Below, one piece after another: positions 8,390-15,758 of a stretch of 27,154 bases of DNA. The translations under genes and the position numbers were made by a program. The first letter of the stretch is position 1; every line of letters begins with the position of its first letter. Source of the stretch: GCA-002840015 sp033765245 (GTDB taxonomy: Bacteria > Pseudomonadota > Gammaproteobacteria > Xanthomonadales > Xanthomonadaceae). The stretch lies in NCBI GenBank assembly GCA_033765245.1, contig JANRIF010000011.1, positions 1 through 27,154 on the forward strand, read 5' to 3'. The notes below the pieces were generated by a model, which had not been told where the DNA came from, ran no database searches, and saw only the letters and a program-made list of their open reading frames with translations.

Positions 8390-8418
8390 AAAGATATCAC
8401 AAAGATATCACATTGCAA
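8390..8418 (-). promoter_or_regulatory. SPFH operon promoter with tandem 11-bp operator
   Basis: Reading the minus strand, a -35 candidate TTGCAA (8418-8413) is followed after 16 bp by a -10 candidate TATCTT (8396-8391). The 11-bp sequence AAAGATATCAC (plus-strand reading) occurs twice back to back at 8390-8400 and 8401-8411, covering the -10 and spacer. Each copy contains the palindrome GATATC. An 11-bp period puts both copies on the same face of the helix, as expected for two ribbon-helix-helix dimers. Binding by the Arc-type protein of this operon is inference. Confidence 0.6.
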
Positions 8419-8457
8419 GTGCCGGGTAGAACGCGACAAAGGGCTCATGCGCGTTGG

Positions 8458-8901
8458 GTCCGCAAAGGACGCAAAGAGCGCAAAGGACTTGCGATGGTTT
8501 GATGGCGGTTCCGCGGATGCGCAGCACATGGATGTGCAAGTGCTGCGAGCGCAGGATGCGCATGAGCAGCCGCAGCACATGGATGTGCAAGTGCTGCGAG
8601 CGCAGGATGCGCATGAGCAGCCGCAGCACATGGATGTGCAAGTGCTGCGAGCGGGCGCTTCCGGCATCCATGCCTCCCGCGCCACTCGTGCATCCATGCA
8701 CGTCGCAGGATGCGCAGGAGCAGTCGCAGCACATGGATGTGCAAGTGGTGCGTGCGGACGCACAAGCGCAGCGGCTGCTTTGGTCTGACGTGCGACTTCC
8801 CTGTGCGGCGGTTGCTGTTGCTTAGCCTGCGCTGTCGCGAAGCGGCCGGCCAGACATGCACCCCTTGCAACTCATTTGCGTACTTCGCGTCCTTTGCGGA
8901 C
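8458..8901. repeat. 15-bp inverted repeat enclosing the tandem array
   Basis: GTCCGCAAAGGACGC at 8458-8472 is repeated as its exact reverse complement at 8887-8901. A second, shorter copy GCGCAAAGGAC follows the left arm at about 8478-8488. Related CGCAAAGAACGC occurs at 11224-11235. These belong to a family of CGCAAAGRACGC-type intergenic repeats that, to my knowledge, is widespread in related genomes. No transposase lies between the arms. Confidence 0.7.
8521..8747. repeat. 51-bp tandem repeats with internal hairpins
   Basis: Two identical 51-bp units run at 8521-8571 and 8572-8622, followed by a 30-bp partial copy at 8623-8652. A diverged copy resumes at about 8705-8747, in phase order (the 21-bp second part first, then the first part). 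Each unit begins with GCAGCAC and pairs with GTGCTGC 12 bases later, a perfect 7-bp stem; within the loop, CACAT and ATGTG can form an alternative stem. The transcript of either strand would be a row of hairpins. Confidence 0.9.
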
Positions 8902-8943
8902 TCAACGGGCTTTATGCCTCTACCGTGGTCCCGTGGTCGCGTG

Positions 8944-9837
8944 TCAGGGACTTGCCACCCACATCAACGGGGTCGGGCGCCGTTCGCTGCTGATCCACAG
9001 CGCCTTGCCGTCGAGAGACCAGCCCAACGCCTCGGCCTGCGCCAGCCAGGGGTAATGCAGTTCGGTGCCCGGACGCGCGACGGCCTGCGCCCAGGTGGTC
9101 GTGCCGGGTCGGGAGAAGATGTAGGCGGAGCGGTAGTTCAGCACTGCCAGACGATGCCCGTCCGGACTCACGTCGGCGGCGGTGATCTGGCTGCGATAGC
9201 GGCCGTAGACCGGGTTCAGGGTGAGGTCTTCCTGGGTGGGTTGGGTGATGCCGGCAAGGCTGCCGGCCCGGCGCGCCACCTGCAACTTCTGCGTGCGCGG
9301 ATGCAGGCGCAGGGTCAGCAGGTCCGGTGGGACTCGCTTCTTGCCGACCAGCAGCACCTGGCCGCGCGCGGCGTCCACTGCCACGGCTTCGCAGTCGCGC
9401 GGTCCGTCGGGCCAGCGAAAGGCGATTGACCACGCGGGCGCCACCGACTGGTCGGCGATGCGCTCGGGCTCCGGTAGCACGTGCAGTTGCAGGGTTTGGC
9501 GGATGCCGCCGTTGTCGCCGGTATCGGCGATCAGCAGATAGTGCTTGCCCTTGAGGGTGAACGCGGCAATATCTTCCCAATCGATGTGGGTGACGCCGGC
9601 GACGCTGAGCGTCGCGAGGCGTTCGCCGGATTCGGAAATGGCGTAGATCGCGGCCGGATCGCCGCTGTCGTTGTGCACGTACAGCACGCCGGGGTGTCGC
9701 CGCGAGGCGGCCAGACCACTGATTTCGGCCAGTTGCGGATCATTGATCAGGCCCGCGACGCGAGCGGGCGCGTCGGCGGCACGGGCAACAGCGGTGGCGG
9801 CCAGCAGCATCAGGCTGGCGAGCTGGATTCGGCGCAT
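8944..9837 (-). CDS. Exported beta-propeller-like protein, function unknown
   Basis: The 297-residue product starts with a signal peptide (MRRIQLASLMLLAATAVARA), so it is probably periplasmic or secreted. The rest contains repeating beta-rich motifs such as LAEISGLAASRRHPGVLYV, HIDWEDIAAF, YLLIADTGDNGG and DCEAVAVDAARGQVLLVGK, recalling WD40/phytase-like esterase propellers in which acidic loops bind metal. The frame is open upstream to 10716, antisense to purT; the ATG at 9837 is chosen because the signal peptide starts there. It is divergent from purT. No catalytic residues can be assigned. Confidence 0.8.
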   Translation of the reverse strand: MRRIQLASLMLLAATAVARAADAPARVAGLINDPQLAEISGLAASRRHPGVLYVHNDSGDPAAIYAISESGERLATLSVAGVTHIDWEDIAAFTLKGKHYLLIADTGDNGGIRQTLQLHVLPEPERIADQSVAPAWSIAFRWPDGPRDCEAVAVDAARGQVLLVGKKRVPPDLLTLRLHPRTQKLQVARRAGSLAGITQPTQEDLTLNPVYGRYRSQITAADVSPDGHRLAVLNYRSAYIFSRPGTTTWAQAVARPGTELHYPWLAQAEALGWSLDGKALWISSERRPTPLMWVASP

Positions 9838-9993
9838 CGGGGCAACTCGGGGCAGGAAAGCGAATGGGTACCGCCTGGCGCCATCGTAGCGTGCCACGCG
9901 GGCGGGCGGCCCGCGCCGCCGATCGGGCGGTAGGCAACACGGGCGACACCGCCACATCGTTACACTATCGGCACATTCCACGCGGCCTGAACC

Positions 9994-11193
9994 ATGAATG
10001 ATAGCGACTCCGTGCGTCTTGGCACTCCCCTTTCCTCCACCGCGATGCGGGTGTTGCTGTTGGGTTCGGGCGAGTTGGGCAAGGAGGTGGCGATCGAACT
10101 GCAGCGCTTCGGAGTCGAAGTGATTGCCGCCGATCGCTACGATGACGCCCCGGCGATGCAGGTGGCGCATCGCTGTCACACCCTGAACATGCTCGATCCG
10201 GCCGCGTTGCGCGCCCTGATTGCCGAAGAACGGCCCGATCTGGTGGTGCCCGAGATCGAAGCGATCCATACCCCCACGCTGGTCGAGCTGGAACGCGACC
10301 AGGGCTTGCGGGTGATTCCGACCGCGCGCGCCGCGCGCCTGACCATGGACCGCGAGGGCATTCGCCGGTTGGCGGCGGAGACGCTGGGATTGCCCACCTC
10401 GCCGTTTCGTTTCGTCGATACCCATGCGCAATACCGCGCAGCGGTCGAGACGATCGGGCTGCCCTGCGTGATCAAGCCCGTGATGAGTTCGTCGGGCAAG
10501 GGCCAGAGCATCGTGCGTGTGCCGGAAGACGTCGACGCGGCGTGGGACTACGCACAGTCCGGCGGACGCGCTGGGCAGGGGCGGGTGATCGTGGAGGGCT
10601 TCATCCACTTCGACTATGAAATCACTCTGCTCACCGTGCGTCATCGCGGCGGCACCGATTTCTGCGAACCGATCGGCCACCTGCAGGTGGCGGGCGATTA
10701 CCGCGAAAGCTGGCAACCGCAGCCGATGTCAGACCTGGCGCGCGAACGCGCGCAGCGGATCGCACGCAGCGTCACCGATGCGCTGGGCGGCTATGGACTG
10801 TTCGGGGTGGAATTGTTCGTGGCAGGGGATGAGGTCTGGTTCAGCGAGGTCAGCCCACGCCCGCACGACACCGGCTTGGTGACGCTGATCTCGCAGGAGC
10901 TTTCGGAATTCGCGCTGCACGCGCGCGCCATTCTGGGATTGCCGATCCCCAACATCCGCACGCTCGGGCCGGCGGCCTCGTGCGCGGTACTGGCGCAAGG
11001 CGAGGGCGTGCCGGTGTTTCACGACGTCGACCAGGCATTGGCCGAACCCGATACCGCGTTGCGGCTGTTCGGCAAGCCGCGCGTGCACGGCAGCCGCCGC
11101 GTCGCCGTCACGTTGGCGCGTGGCGAAGACGTCGACCGCGCCCGTGCCAAGGCCCGCAACGCCGCCGCGGCGTTGCGGGTGGAGTTGCATTGA
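9994..11193 (+). CDS. purT: Formate-dependent GAR transformylase PurT
   Basis: PurT makes N-formylglycinamide ribonucleotide from GAR, formate and ATP in purine synthesis, without folate. The 399 residues match the family length (E. coli 392). The N-terminal domain shows VLLLGSGELGKEVAIELQRFG at about 20-40; the ATP-grasp domain follows with CVIKPVMSSSGKGQS at about 157-171, the ligand residues in GVELFVAGDEVWFSEVSPRPHDTG, and the C-terminal GKPRVHGSRRVAVTLA. The ATG at 9994 gives a slightly long N-terminus; the internal ATG at 10045 (AMRVLLLG) is a shorter alternative. A TACACT hexamer at 9961-9966 could be the -10. Monocistronic, with a repeat element following. Confidence 0.96.
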   Translation: MNDSDSVRLGTPLSSTAMRVLLLGSGELGKEVAIELQRFGVEVIAADRYDDAPAMQVAHRCHTLNMLDPAALRALIAEERPDLVVPEIEAIHTPTLVELERDQGLRVIPTARAARLTMDREGIRRLAAETLGLPTSPFRFVDTHAQYRAAVETIGLPCVIKPVMSSSGKGQSIVRVPEDVDAAWDYAQSGGRAGQGRVIVEGFIHFDYEITLLTVRHRGGTDFCEPIGHLQVAGDYRESWQPQPMSDLARERAQRIARSVTDALGGYGLFGVELFVAGDEVWFSEVSPRPHDTGLVTLISQELSEFALHARAILGLPIPNIRTLGPAASCAVLAQGEGVPVFHDVDQALAEPDTALRLFGKPRVHGSRRVAVTLARGEDVDRARAKARNAAAALRVELH

Positions 11194-11220
11194 GCGGGCC
11201 AGTCAAAAGCCGACAACGCA

Positions 11221-11270
11221 GTGCGCAAAGAACGCCAAGCGAGCCTTTCCCATGCTTCGCGTTCTGCGCG
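11221..11270. repeat. Imperfect hairpin element between convergent genes
   Basis: The arm at 11221-11239 (GTGCGCAAAGAACGCCAAG) pairs imperfectly with 11254-11270 (GCTTCGCGTTCTGCGCG). It lies between the ends of purT and the convergent AhpD-like gene and might terminate transcription both ways, though no T-run follows. It shares the CGCAAAGRACGC core with the element at 8458. Confidence 0.5.
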
Positions 11271-11319
11271 GGCCCGATGCTTCCGGCGCGCTTCGTGGGC
11301 TCGCCGATTCCCGCGGACA

Positions 11320-11916
11320 TCACTCCGGGCGGTGCTTGCCACCGGTCCAGCCGCCTTGCGCGAGCACGGCATCGCCGAGCGCAGCCGGGCTGTCTTCGAT
11401 CACGGTGGCCATCGAGTCGTTCCAGCGATTAAGGAAGCCATACAGGCACACCACCGCCAGGATCTCGACGATCTGATTCTCGCTCCAGTGCTGGCGCAGG
11501 CGATCGAAGATCGGCTGGTCCACGCCATTGGGCACGCTGCCTGCGGCCAGCGCGTAGTCGAGCGCGGCACGCTCGGCTTCGGTGTACAGCGGCGAGGTCT
11601 GGTATTCCCAGATCGCGGCGACTTTCTCGTCGCTGATGCCGTGAATCTTCGCCGCGATCAGCGAGTGTGCCATGCAGTACTGGCAGCCGGCCGCGCGCGA
11701 GCAGAAATGCGCGATCAGGCGCTTGAAGCCGAGGTCCACTTCACTGTCCGGTGCCATCACCGCGTGGGTGAGCGCGCCGAAGCCGTTCACGATGGCCGGC
11801 TTGCGTTGCATGGTCAGCAGCGAGTTGGGGATGAAGCCAAGAATCTTGTCGAACTGGGCGAAAGTGTCGGCGAGTTCCGGAGTGGCTTCCGGCGGTAGCG
11901 GTTGCAAAAAGGCCAT
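11320..11916 (-). CDS. Carboxymuconolactone decarboxylase/AhpD-like protein
   Basis: This 198-residue all-helical protein belongs to the AhpD-like superfamily. It carries the redox motif C-x2-C-x2-H as CQYCMAH (Cys78, Cys81, His84), preceded by the conserved basic/helical stretch FKRLIAHFCSRAAG. AhpD-like proteins with this motif reduce peroxides or peroxiredoxins through the cysteine pair; the length fits the peroxidase-related subgroup, so an antioxidant role is likelier than a decarboxylase role. The frame is open much further upstream, but the ATG at 11916 lies 2 bp after the stop of the EEP gene, giving translational coupling. It is the last gene of a probable five-gene minus-strand unit. 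Confidence 0.9.
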   Translation of the reverse strand: MAFLQPLPPEATPELADTFAQFDKILGFIPNSLLTMQRKPAIVNGFGALTHAVMAPDSEVDLGFKRLIAHFCSRAAGCQYCMAHSLIAAKIHGISDEKVAAIWEYQTSPLYTEAERAALDYALAAGSVPNGVDQPIFDRLRQHWSENQIVEILAVVCLYGFLNRWNDSMATVIEDSPAALGDAVLAQGGWTGGKHRPE

Positions 11917-11918
11917 GC

Positions 11919-13115
11919 TCAATCCTGCGTTGAAGGGGAAGGGAGAAGGTCGAGCCACACCAGATGGTGGTCGCTGGCGTCGATCCAGTCGTGTCCGGGT
12001 TGACCTGGCAGCGGCCAGAACACGCCGCCGCCGCGCACGCTGAATTGGCGCGACGGCAGCACGTAGTCGATTCGCAGGGTGCCAGCCTTGGGGCCGAAGT
12101 CGCCGGTGTGGGCACGCGGATCGCCGTGGCGCGGCAGCCCGTAACTGGCCGCCTGCGCCGGTGCGCCTGACGAGCGCGGAACGAAGTCCGCGTTGACGCG
12201 CGGATGCGTCAGCAACGCACGCACAGGGTGCTGGGTGCCATCGCCATCGTCGGGATCGGCGTTGAGATCCCCGGCCATCACGAAGGCGGCGTCGGCCGCG
12301 AGTCCGCCGCTGCGGCCTTGATCGTCGCGCAGCCAATCGCGCGGCGCATCCGCAAGGTATTCCGCCCAGAAGCGGATTTCATCGTGATTGCGCCGGCCAT
12401 TGCGATCCTCCGGTCCGTCGAACACCGGCGGAGTGGGATGCGCGACCAGAAAGTGGATCAGCCCCTGAGGGGTCTGGATCGGCAGGTCCCAGTGCGACTT
12501 GGACGACAGCCGCAATTGGCGCCAGGTGGCGTCGGGGTAGAACGGTTTGCCCGATGCCGGATCGAGCGGTGCCAGCGCGCCGGGCAACTGGCACCAGCGA
12601 AACATTTGGAAAGTGCGAGCGGCCGCGTCGTCGATGGGGAAACGCGACAACACCAGCATCCCGTATTGGCCGGGGTGTCTGCCGAAACCCCAGGCATCAT
12701 CGGGGCCGTCGCTGCGGCCATCGCCGTTGAGGTCCAGGTTGCTGGGCACGCCGGTGTTGACCGGCGCGAGGTAATGGTACGGATAGACGATGGCGGTTTC
12801 GCCAAACTGGCCCACGCCGAGGTAGTCGCGTTCGAAGCGTGTGGCTGCCTGCAGCCCGGGATCGAAGTCGAACTCGTTGAGCAGCACCACGTCGGGGCGC
12901 ACCCGCTGGATGATCGCGGCGACCTTGCGCGCGCGCGGATCGTCGCCCGCGGCGAGGCGGGCGATCAGGCCGCCGGCCGCGTCGTCGTTGAGCGAGGTGT
13001 TGAAAGTGGCGAAGCGCAGCGGCGTCATCGCGCGGCTCTCATCCGGCGCTGCGGCGGCGTGGACGCCATACAGGCACAGCAGCAGGCACAGCGCGGTCAG
13101 TTTGGGAATCGACAT
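11919..13115 (-). CDS. Exported endonuclease/exonuclease/phosphatase-family protein
   Basis: The 398 residues start with a signal peptide (KLTALCLLLCLYGVHAAAA), so the enzyme acts outside the cytoplasm. The EEP fold is marked by FATFNTSLND at about 36-44 (metal/active Asn), VVLLNEFDFD (metal Glu), VAHPTPPVFDG (catalytic His), MAGDLNADPDDGDG (Asp and Asn) and a terminal SDHHLVW with the Asp-His pair. All catalytic positions appear intact. The substrate may be a phosphodiester or phosphomonoester such as extracellular DNA or phytate-like compounds; the sequence does not decide. It lies between bpt (18 bp gap) and the AhpD-like gene (2 bp gap). Confidence 0.9.
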   Translation of the reverse strand: MSIPKLTALCLLLCLYGVHAAAAPDESRAMTPLRFATFNTSLNDDAAGGLIARLAAGDDPRARKVAAIIQRVRPDVVLLNEFDFDPGLQAATRFERDYLGVGQFGETAIVYPYHYLAPVNTGVPSNLDLNGDGRSDGPDDAWGFGRHPGQYGMLVLSRFPIDDAAARTFQMFRWCQLPGALAPLDPASGKPFYPDATWRQLRLSSKSHWDLPIQTPQGLIHFLVAHPTPPVFDGPEDRNGRRNHDEIRFWAEYLADAPRDWLRDDQGRSGGLAADAAFVMAGDLNADPDDGDGTQHPVRALLTHPRVNADFVPRSSGAPAQAASYGLPRHGDPRAHTGDFGPKAGTLRIDYVLPSRQFSVRGGGVFWPLPGQPGHDWIDASDHHLVWLDLLPSPSTQD

Positions 13116-13133
13116 GGCGGCAACTCGCGAAGA

Positions 13134-13841
13134 TCAAGGCGTGACGTCCCAGCGCCCATTGCGCAAGGCTTGCAGCGGCTGGAAGCGGGTCTTGTAATGC
13201 ATCTTGGCGTGATTGGCGATCCAATAGCCCAGATACAGGTGAGTGATGTGCTCGCGTTGCGCCCACGCGATCTGCTGCAGGATGCAGAACGTGCCGAGGC
13301 TGCGTTCGGACAGCTCCGGCGCAAAAAACGTGTAGACCGCCGACAGTGCATCGGCCAGCCGATCGGTCACCGCCACCGCGATCAACTGCTCGTGCAGGCG
13401 CCATTCCATGAATCGGGTGTGGCTCCAGCGCCCGGTCAGGAACTGCTCGAAGTCGGCGGGGGTCGGGTTGTCCATGCCGGCGCCGGCATGGCGCGCGCCG
13501 AGGTAGCGCTGATACAGGGCAAAGTGCTCGTCCTCGCGCCGCGCCGGCGCGATGCTCAGGTGCAGATCGGCATTGCGCGCGAGACAACGGCGCTGGCTGC
13601 GATCGGGATGGAACGCCGCCGCCTCGATCCGCACCGGCACGCAGGCCTGGCAGCCGGAGCAATGCGGCCGGTACACATGATCGCCGGAGCGGCGGAAACC
13701 GCTGGCGAGCGCCGATGGGTAGGCGATGGCGAGATTGTCGTCGTGCGGGTCCAGCACCAGATCGCGCGCCATGCGCCCGGCGAAATAGCCGCAGCGATGC
13801 TCGCCGGTGTGGAACAGCCGAATGGTGGCGCCCTGTTGCAT
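13134..13841 (-). CDS. bpt: Leucyl/arginyl-tRNA--protein transferase Bpt
   Basis: Bpt transfers leucine from Leu-tRNA to proteins with N-terminal Asp or Glu, marking them for ClpS/ClpAP (N-degron pathway). The product shows the family hallmarks: FHTGEHRCGYF with the first Cys, the CSGCQACVPVRI cysteine cluster, DRSQRRCLARNADL, AVYTFFAPELSERSLG and HLYLGYWIANHAKMHYKTRF. It resembles my recollection of the Xanthomonas protein closely. The open frame begins at 13871, but the ATG at 13841 (MQQGATIRLF, 235 residues) better matches the usual family length. It sits between two EEP-family genes in a minus-strand unit. Confidence 0.95.
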   Translation of the reverse strand: MQQGATIRLFHTGEHRCGYFAGRMARDLVLDPHDDNLAIAYPSALASGFRRSGDHVYRPHCSGCQACVPVRIEAAAFHPDRSQRRCLARNADLHLSIAPARREDEHFALYQRYLGARHAGAGMDNPTPADFEQFLTGRWSHTRFMEWRLHEQLIAVAVTDRLADALSAVYTFFAPELSERSLGTFCILQQIAWAQREHITHLYLGYWIANHAKMHYKTRFQPLQALRNGRWDVTP

Positions 13842-13902
13842 GCGCGCATCGTAACCGTTGCGCGCCGTCAACGGCAGTCGGCGGCAGTTCGGTCGCGGCG
13901 GT

Positions 13903-14820
13903 TCAGGGGCGACGGTGCGGCGTCGGGAGCGATGTCGCGCGCACGATCGCGGTCACCGGAAAGTGATCCGACGGGTAACGTCCACGACGCGCGTACGCGA
14001 CGATGTCGGCATCGCGAATCTCCCACTCCGGGCCAGTCAGGATGGCGTCGATCCTGGGGCCATCGTGGGTGCCACGAAAACCATGGAAGGTGCCGGTCGC
14101 GGTGCGGTCGGGGTGCCGCGTGCGAAAGCTGTCGGCCAACGGCACCCGCGGATCGTTCAGCAGGGCGCGGAACGCGGGGTTGTCTTCGCCGGCGTTGAAG
14201 TCGCCGGTGACCAGTACCGGCGTCTCCGACCCGCGCCCGGCAATGCGTTCGAGCAGCAGCGCGGCGCTGCGCTCGCGCGACGCCTGCGACTCGTGATCCC
14301 AGTGCAGGTTGTACAGATGGAAACGGCGATCGCTGGCGCGGTCGCGAAAGTAGCCCCAGGAGCACAGTCGCGGATAGTGGTTGCCCCACGACATCGAGCC
14401 GGGCGTGGCGGGGGTGTCGGAAAACCAGAACGTGCCCTGGTCCAGCAACTCCAGTCGACGGCGGTCGTAGAGGATCGCCGAATACTCGCCCGCCTGACGG
14501 CCATCATCGCGCCCGACTCCGATTTCGTCGTAGCCGGGCAGGTCGGCGCGCAACTGGTCCAACTGGAACCGCAACGCCTCCTGCAGCGCCAGCAACTGCG
14601 GCGTGAACTCGCGTACCACATCGGATGCCAGTGCCCGCCGGTGCGGCCAGTCGTCGACGCCATCCGGAGCGGTGCCCATACGGATGTTGAAGCTCATGAT
14701 CCGCAACGTCGGCGCGGCAACGTCGTTGCCTGACGGCGGCGCCGATGCACAGCCGCCGATGTAGCCAAACATCGCCAGCGCAATCGCGGCGAGTGCGTGA
14801 ATGAATGCCGTTCGGCGCAT
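13903..14820 (-). CDS. Lipoprotein EEP-family hydrolase
   Basis: The 305-residue protein has a hydrophobic N-terminus ending in a lipobox-like IGGC (Cys24) followed by Ala, so it is probably an outer-membrane lipoprotein facing the periplasm or surface. The EEP catalytic set is complete: IMSFNIRMG, LLALQEAL (metal Glu), YNLHWDHES (His), VTGDFNAGEDNPAFR (Asp/Asn), RIDAILTGPEW and SDHFPV (Asp-His). This layout resembles small EEP phosphodiesterases. It is the second EEP gene in this unit but of a different subfamily from the one at 11919-13115. It starts 4 bp after the stop of the four-cysteine gene. Confidence 0.9.
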   Translation of the reverse strand: MRRTAFIHALAAIALAMFGYIGGCASAPPSGNDVAAPTLRIMSFNIRMGTAPDGVDDWPHRRALASDVVREFTPQLLALQEALRFQLDQLRADLPGYDEIGVGRDDGRQAGEYSAILYDRRRLELLDQGTFWFSDTPATPGSMSWGNHYPRLCSWGYFRDRASDRRFHLYNLHWDHESQASRERSAALLLERIAGRGSETPVLVTGDFNAGEDNPAFRALLNDPRVPLADSFRTRHPDRTATGTFHGFRGTHDGPRIDAILTGPEWEIRDADIVAYARRGRYPSDHFPVTAIVRATSLPTPHRRP

Positions 14821-14824
14821 GGCG

Positions 14825-15103
14825 TCAGCGATCCCCTTCCAGCACTTTGCGCGCCCGTCGCTGCAGTGCCAGATACGTACGTTGCCACTGATCGGCGCTC
14901 GGTGTGGTGGTGGCGAGCAGGCGCGTCAACGCCTGCAGGACGGCAATCCGGGCATCGGCGCGCCGCAGGCGTTCGATGGCGTCGTCGTAGTCGCGCGCAG
15001 GCACCAGTTCGACCTTGCGGTCCTCGCACACGCCGATGCACGGCCGTGGCGCGTCGAGCTTGCCGCAGCCGATGCATTGCCATGCGGTGATGTGTTCGAC
15101 CAC
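14825..15103 (-). CDS. Small four-cysteine protein, function unknown
   Basis: A GTG at 15103 is preceded, five bases away, by a strong GAGGAG site (15114-15109), so I choose it over the ATG at 15181, whose extra 26 residues look non-coding. The 92-residue product has CIGC and CIGVC motifs (Cys10, 13, 22, 26) in its first third, suggesting a zinc site or an iron-sulfur site, and an Arg/Ala/Leu-rich helical remainder. It is the first gene of the minus-strand unit with the EEP lipoprotein, bpt, second EEP and AhpD-like genes, and is divergent from the CBS gene. I do not recognise a characterised homologue. Confidence 0.75.
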   Translation of the reverse strand: MVEHITAWQCIGCGKLDAPRPCIGVCEDRKVELVPARDYDDAIERLRRADARIAVLQALTRLLATTTPSADQWQRTYLALQRRARKVLEGDR

Positions 15104-15212
15104 GCCGACTCCTCGCGTTGCCCTGCCACCGGGTTGGGGCGGCGATGGGCGTGTCGTGGCTGCTATTGCGGCATATATCAAAGCAGTTTAGCGCGATATC
15201 GGCCGCACGGAG

Positions 15213-15253
15213 TTGACGGCTGTCAAAGCGCACCGGCGGATAGGGCGTAGCCT
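15213..15253 (+). promoter_or_regulatory. FNR/ANR-type box and -10 of the CBS gene
   Basis: The perfect palindrome TTGACggctGTCAA lies at 15213-15226, centre 15219.5. A -10 candidate TAGCCT is at 15248-15253, predicting a transcript start near 15260 and a palindrome centred at about -41. The ribosome site GAGG (15278-15281) and ATG (15287) follow. The half-site spacing is that of FNR/ANR/DNR regulators. It lies in the divergent region and might also affect the minus-strand unit. Confidence 0.65.
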
Positions 15254-15286
15254 GCAAGGGCTCCCCCTCATCACGACGAGGCGATC

Positions 15287-15736
15287 ATGCGTATCGACGA
15301 GATTTGCACGGGCGAAGTGGTCGACATTCCGCCAGAGGCATCCATCCGCGAAGCGGCGCACCGGATGCGAGTGAAGCACGTCGGCTGCCTGGTGGTGGTG
15401 GAGCGTCCGGATGGCGAGCGCGTGCCTGTCGGCATGCTGACCGACCGCGACATTGTGGTGTCGGTGGTGTCGCCCGGCATCGATGCCGACGTGTTGACCG
15501 TTGGCGACGTGATGTCGCGTCCGGTGGCGACCTGCGGCGAAAACGACGATCTGTTCGAGGCGCTGGAGCGCATGCGCGAAACCGGCGTGCGGCGGCTGCC
15601 GGTGATCAATGCTGCCGGTGGCGTGGTCGGCTTGCTCAGCGCGGATGATGTGGTTTCCGCGCTGGGATGGCACTTGCGTGAGCTCAGCCGCGCGCTCACT
15701 ACCGAGCAGGTGCGGGAAATGGCGCAGCGCGTTTGA
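15287..15736 (+). CDS. Two-CBS-domain protein
   Basis: The 149 residues consist of two CBS modules (about 8-62 and 74-128), with typical stretches VGMLTDRDIV and VVGLLSADDVV closing each. Stand-alone CBS pairs bind adenine nucleotides and act as energy sensors or regulators; the ligand cannot be read here. The FNR-type promoter upstream (15213-15253) suggests induction at low oxygen, consistent with similar proteins in stress loci. The host-attachment-like gene follows after 22 bp with its own GAGG site, so they form an operon. Confidence 0.92.
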   Translation: MRIDEICTGEVVDIPPEASIREAAHRMRVKHVGCLVVVERPDGERVPVGMLTDRDIVVSVVSPGIDADVLTVGDVMSRPVATCGENDDLFEALERMRETGVRRLPVINAAGGVVGLLSADDVVSALGWHLRELSRALTTEQVREMAQRV

Positions 15737-15758
15737 CCCAATTGGATGAGGTACGACC

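Larger units (their letters stand above)
8366..8943. other. 578-bp intergenic region rich in repeats, no gene seen
   Basis: This gap lies upstream of the SPFH gene and downstream of the beta-propeller gene, both on the minus strand. It holds the SPFH promoter, an outer 15-bp inverted repeat (8458-8472 and 8887-8901) and 51-bp tandem repeats. All frames across the repeats are open because 51 is a multiple of three, but the translations are short-period, compositionally odd and lack a convincing start, so I call no gene. Confidence 0.75.

Noticed and set aside
8521..8652. CRISPR-like array of 30-bp repeats
   Set aside because: The 21-bp 'spacers' are identical between copies, so this is a 51-bp tandem repeat, and there are no cas genes nearby.
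8362..8870. Cys-rich or HMDVQVLRA-repeat proteins in frames across the 51-bp repeats
   Set aside because: All frames stay open because 51 is a multiple of three; no good ribosome site, no family match, odd composition.
9838..10716. Long N-terminal extension of the beta-propeller gene, antisense to purT
   Set aside because: purT is certain on the plus strand, and the signal peptide of the minus gene starts at 9837.
12204..14198. 664-codon plus-strand open frame
   Set aside because: It lies antisense to EEP1, bpt and EEP2, whose motifs are clear; GC-rich DNA commonly gives such shadows.
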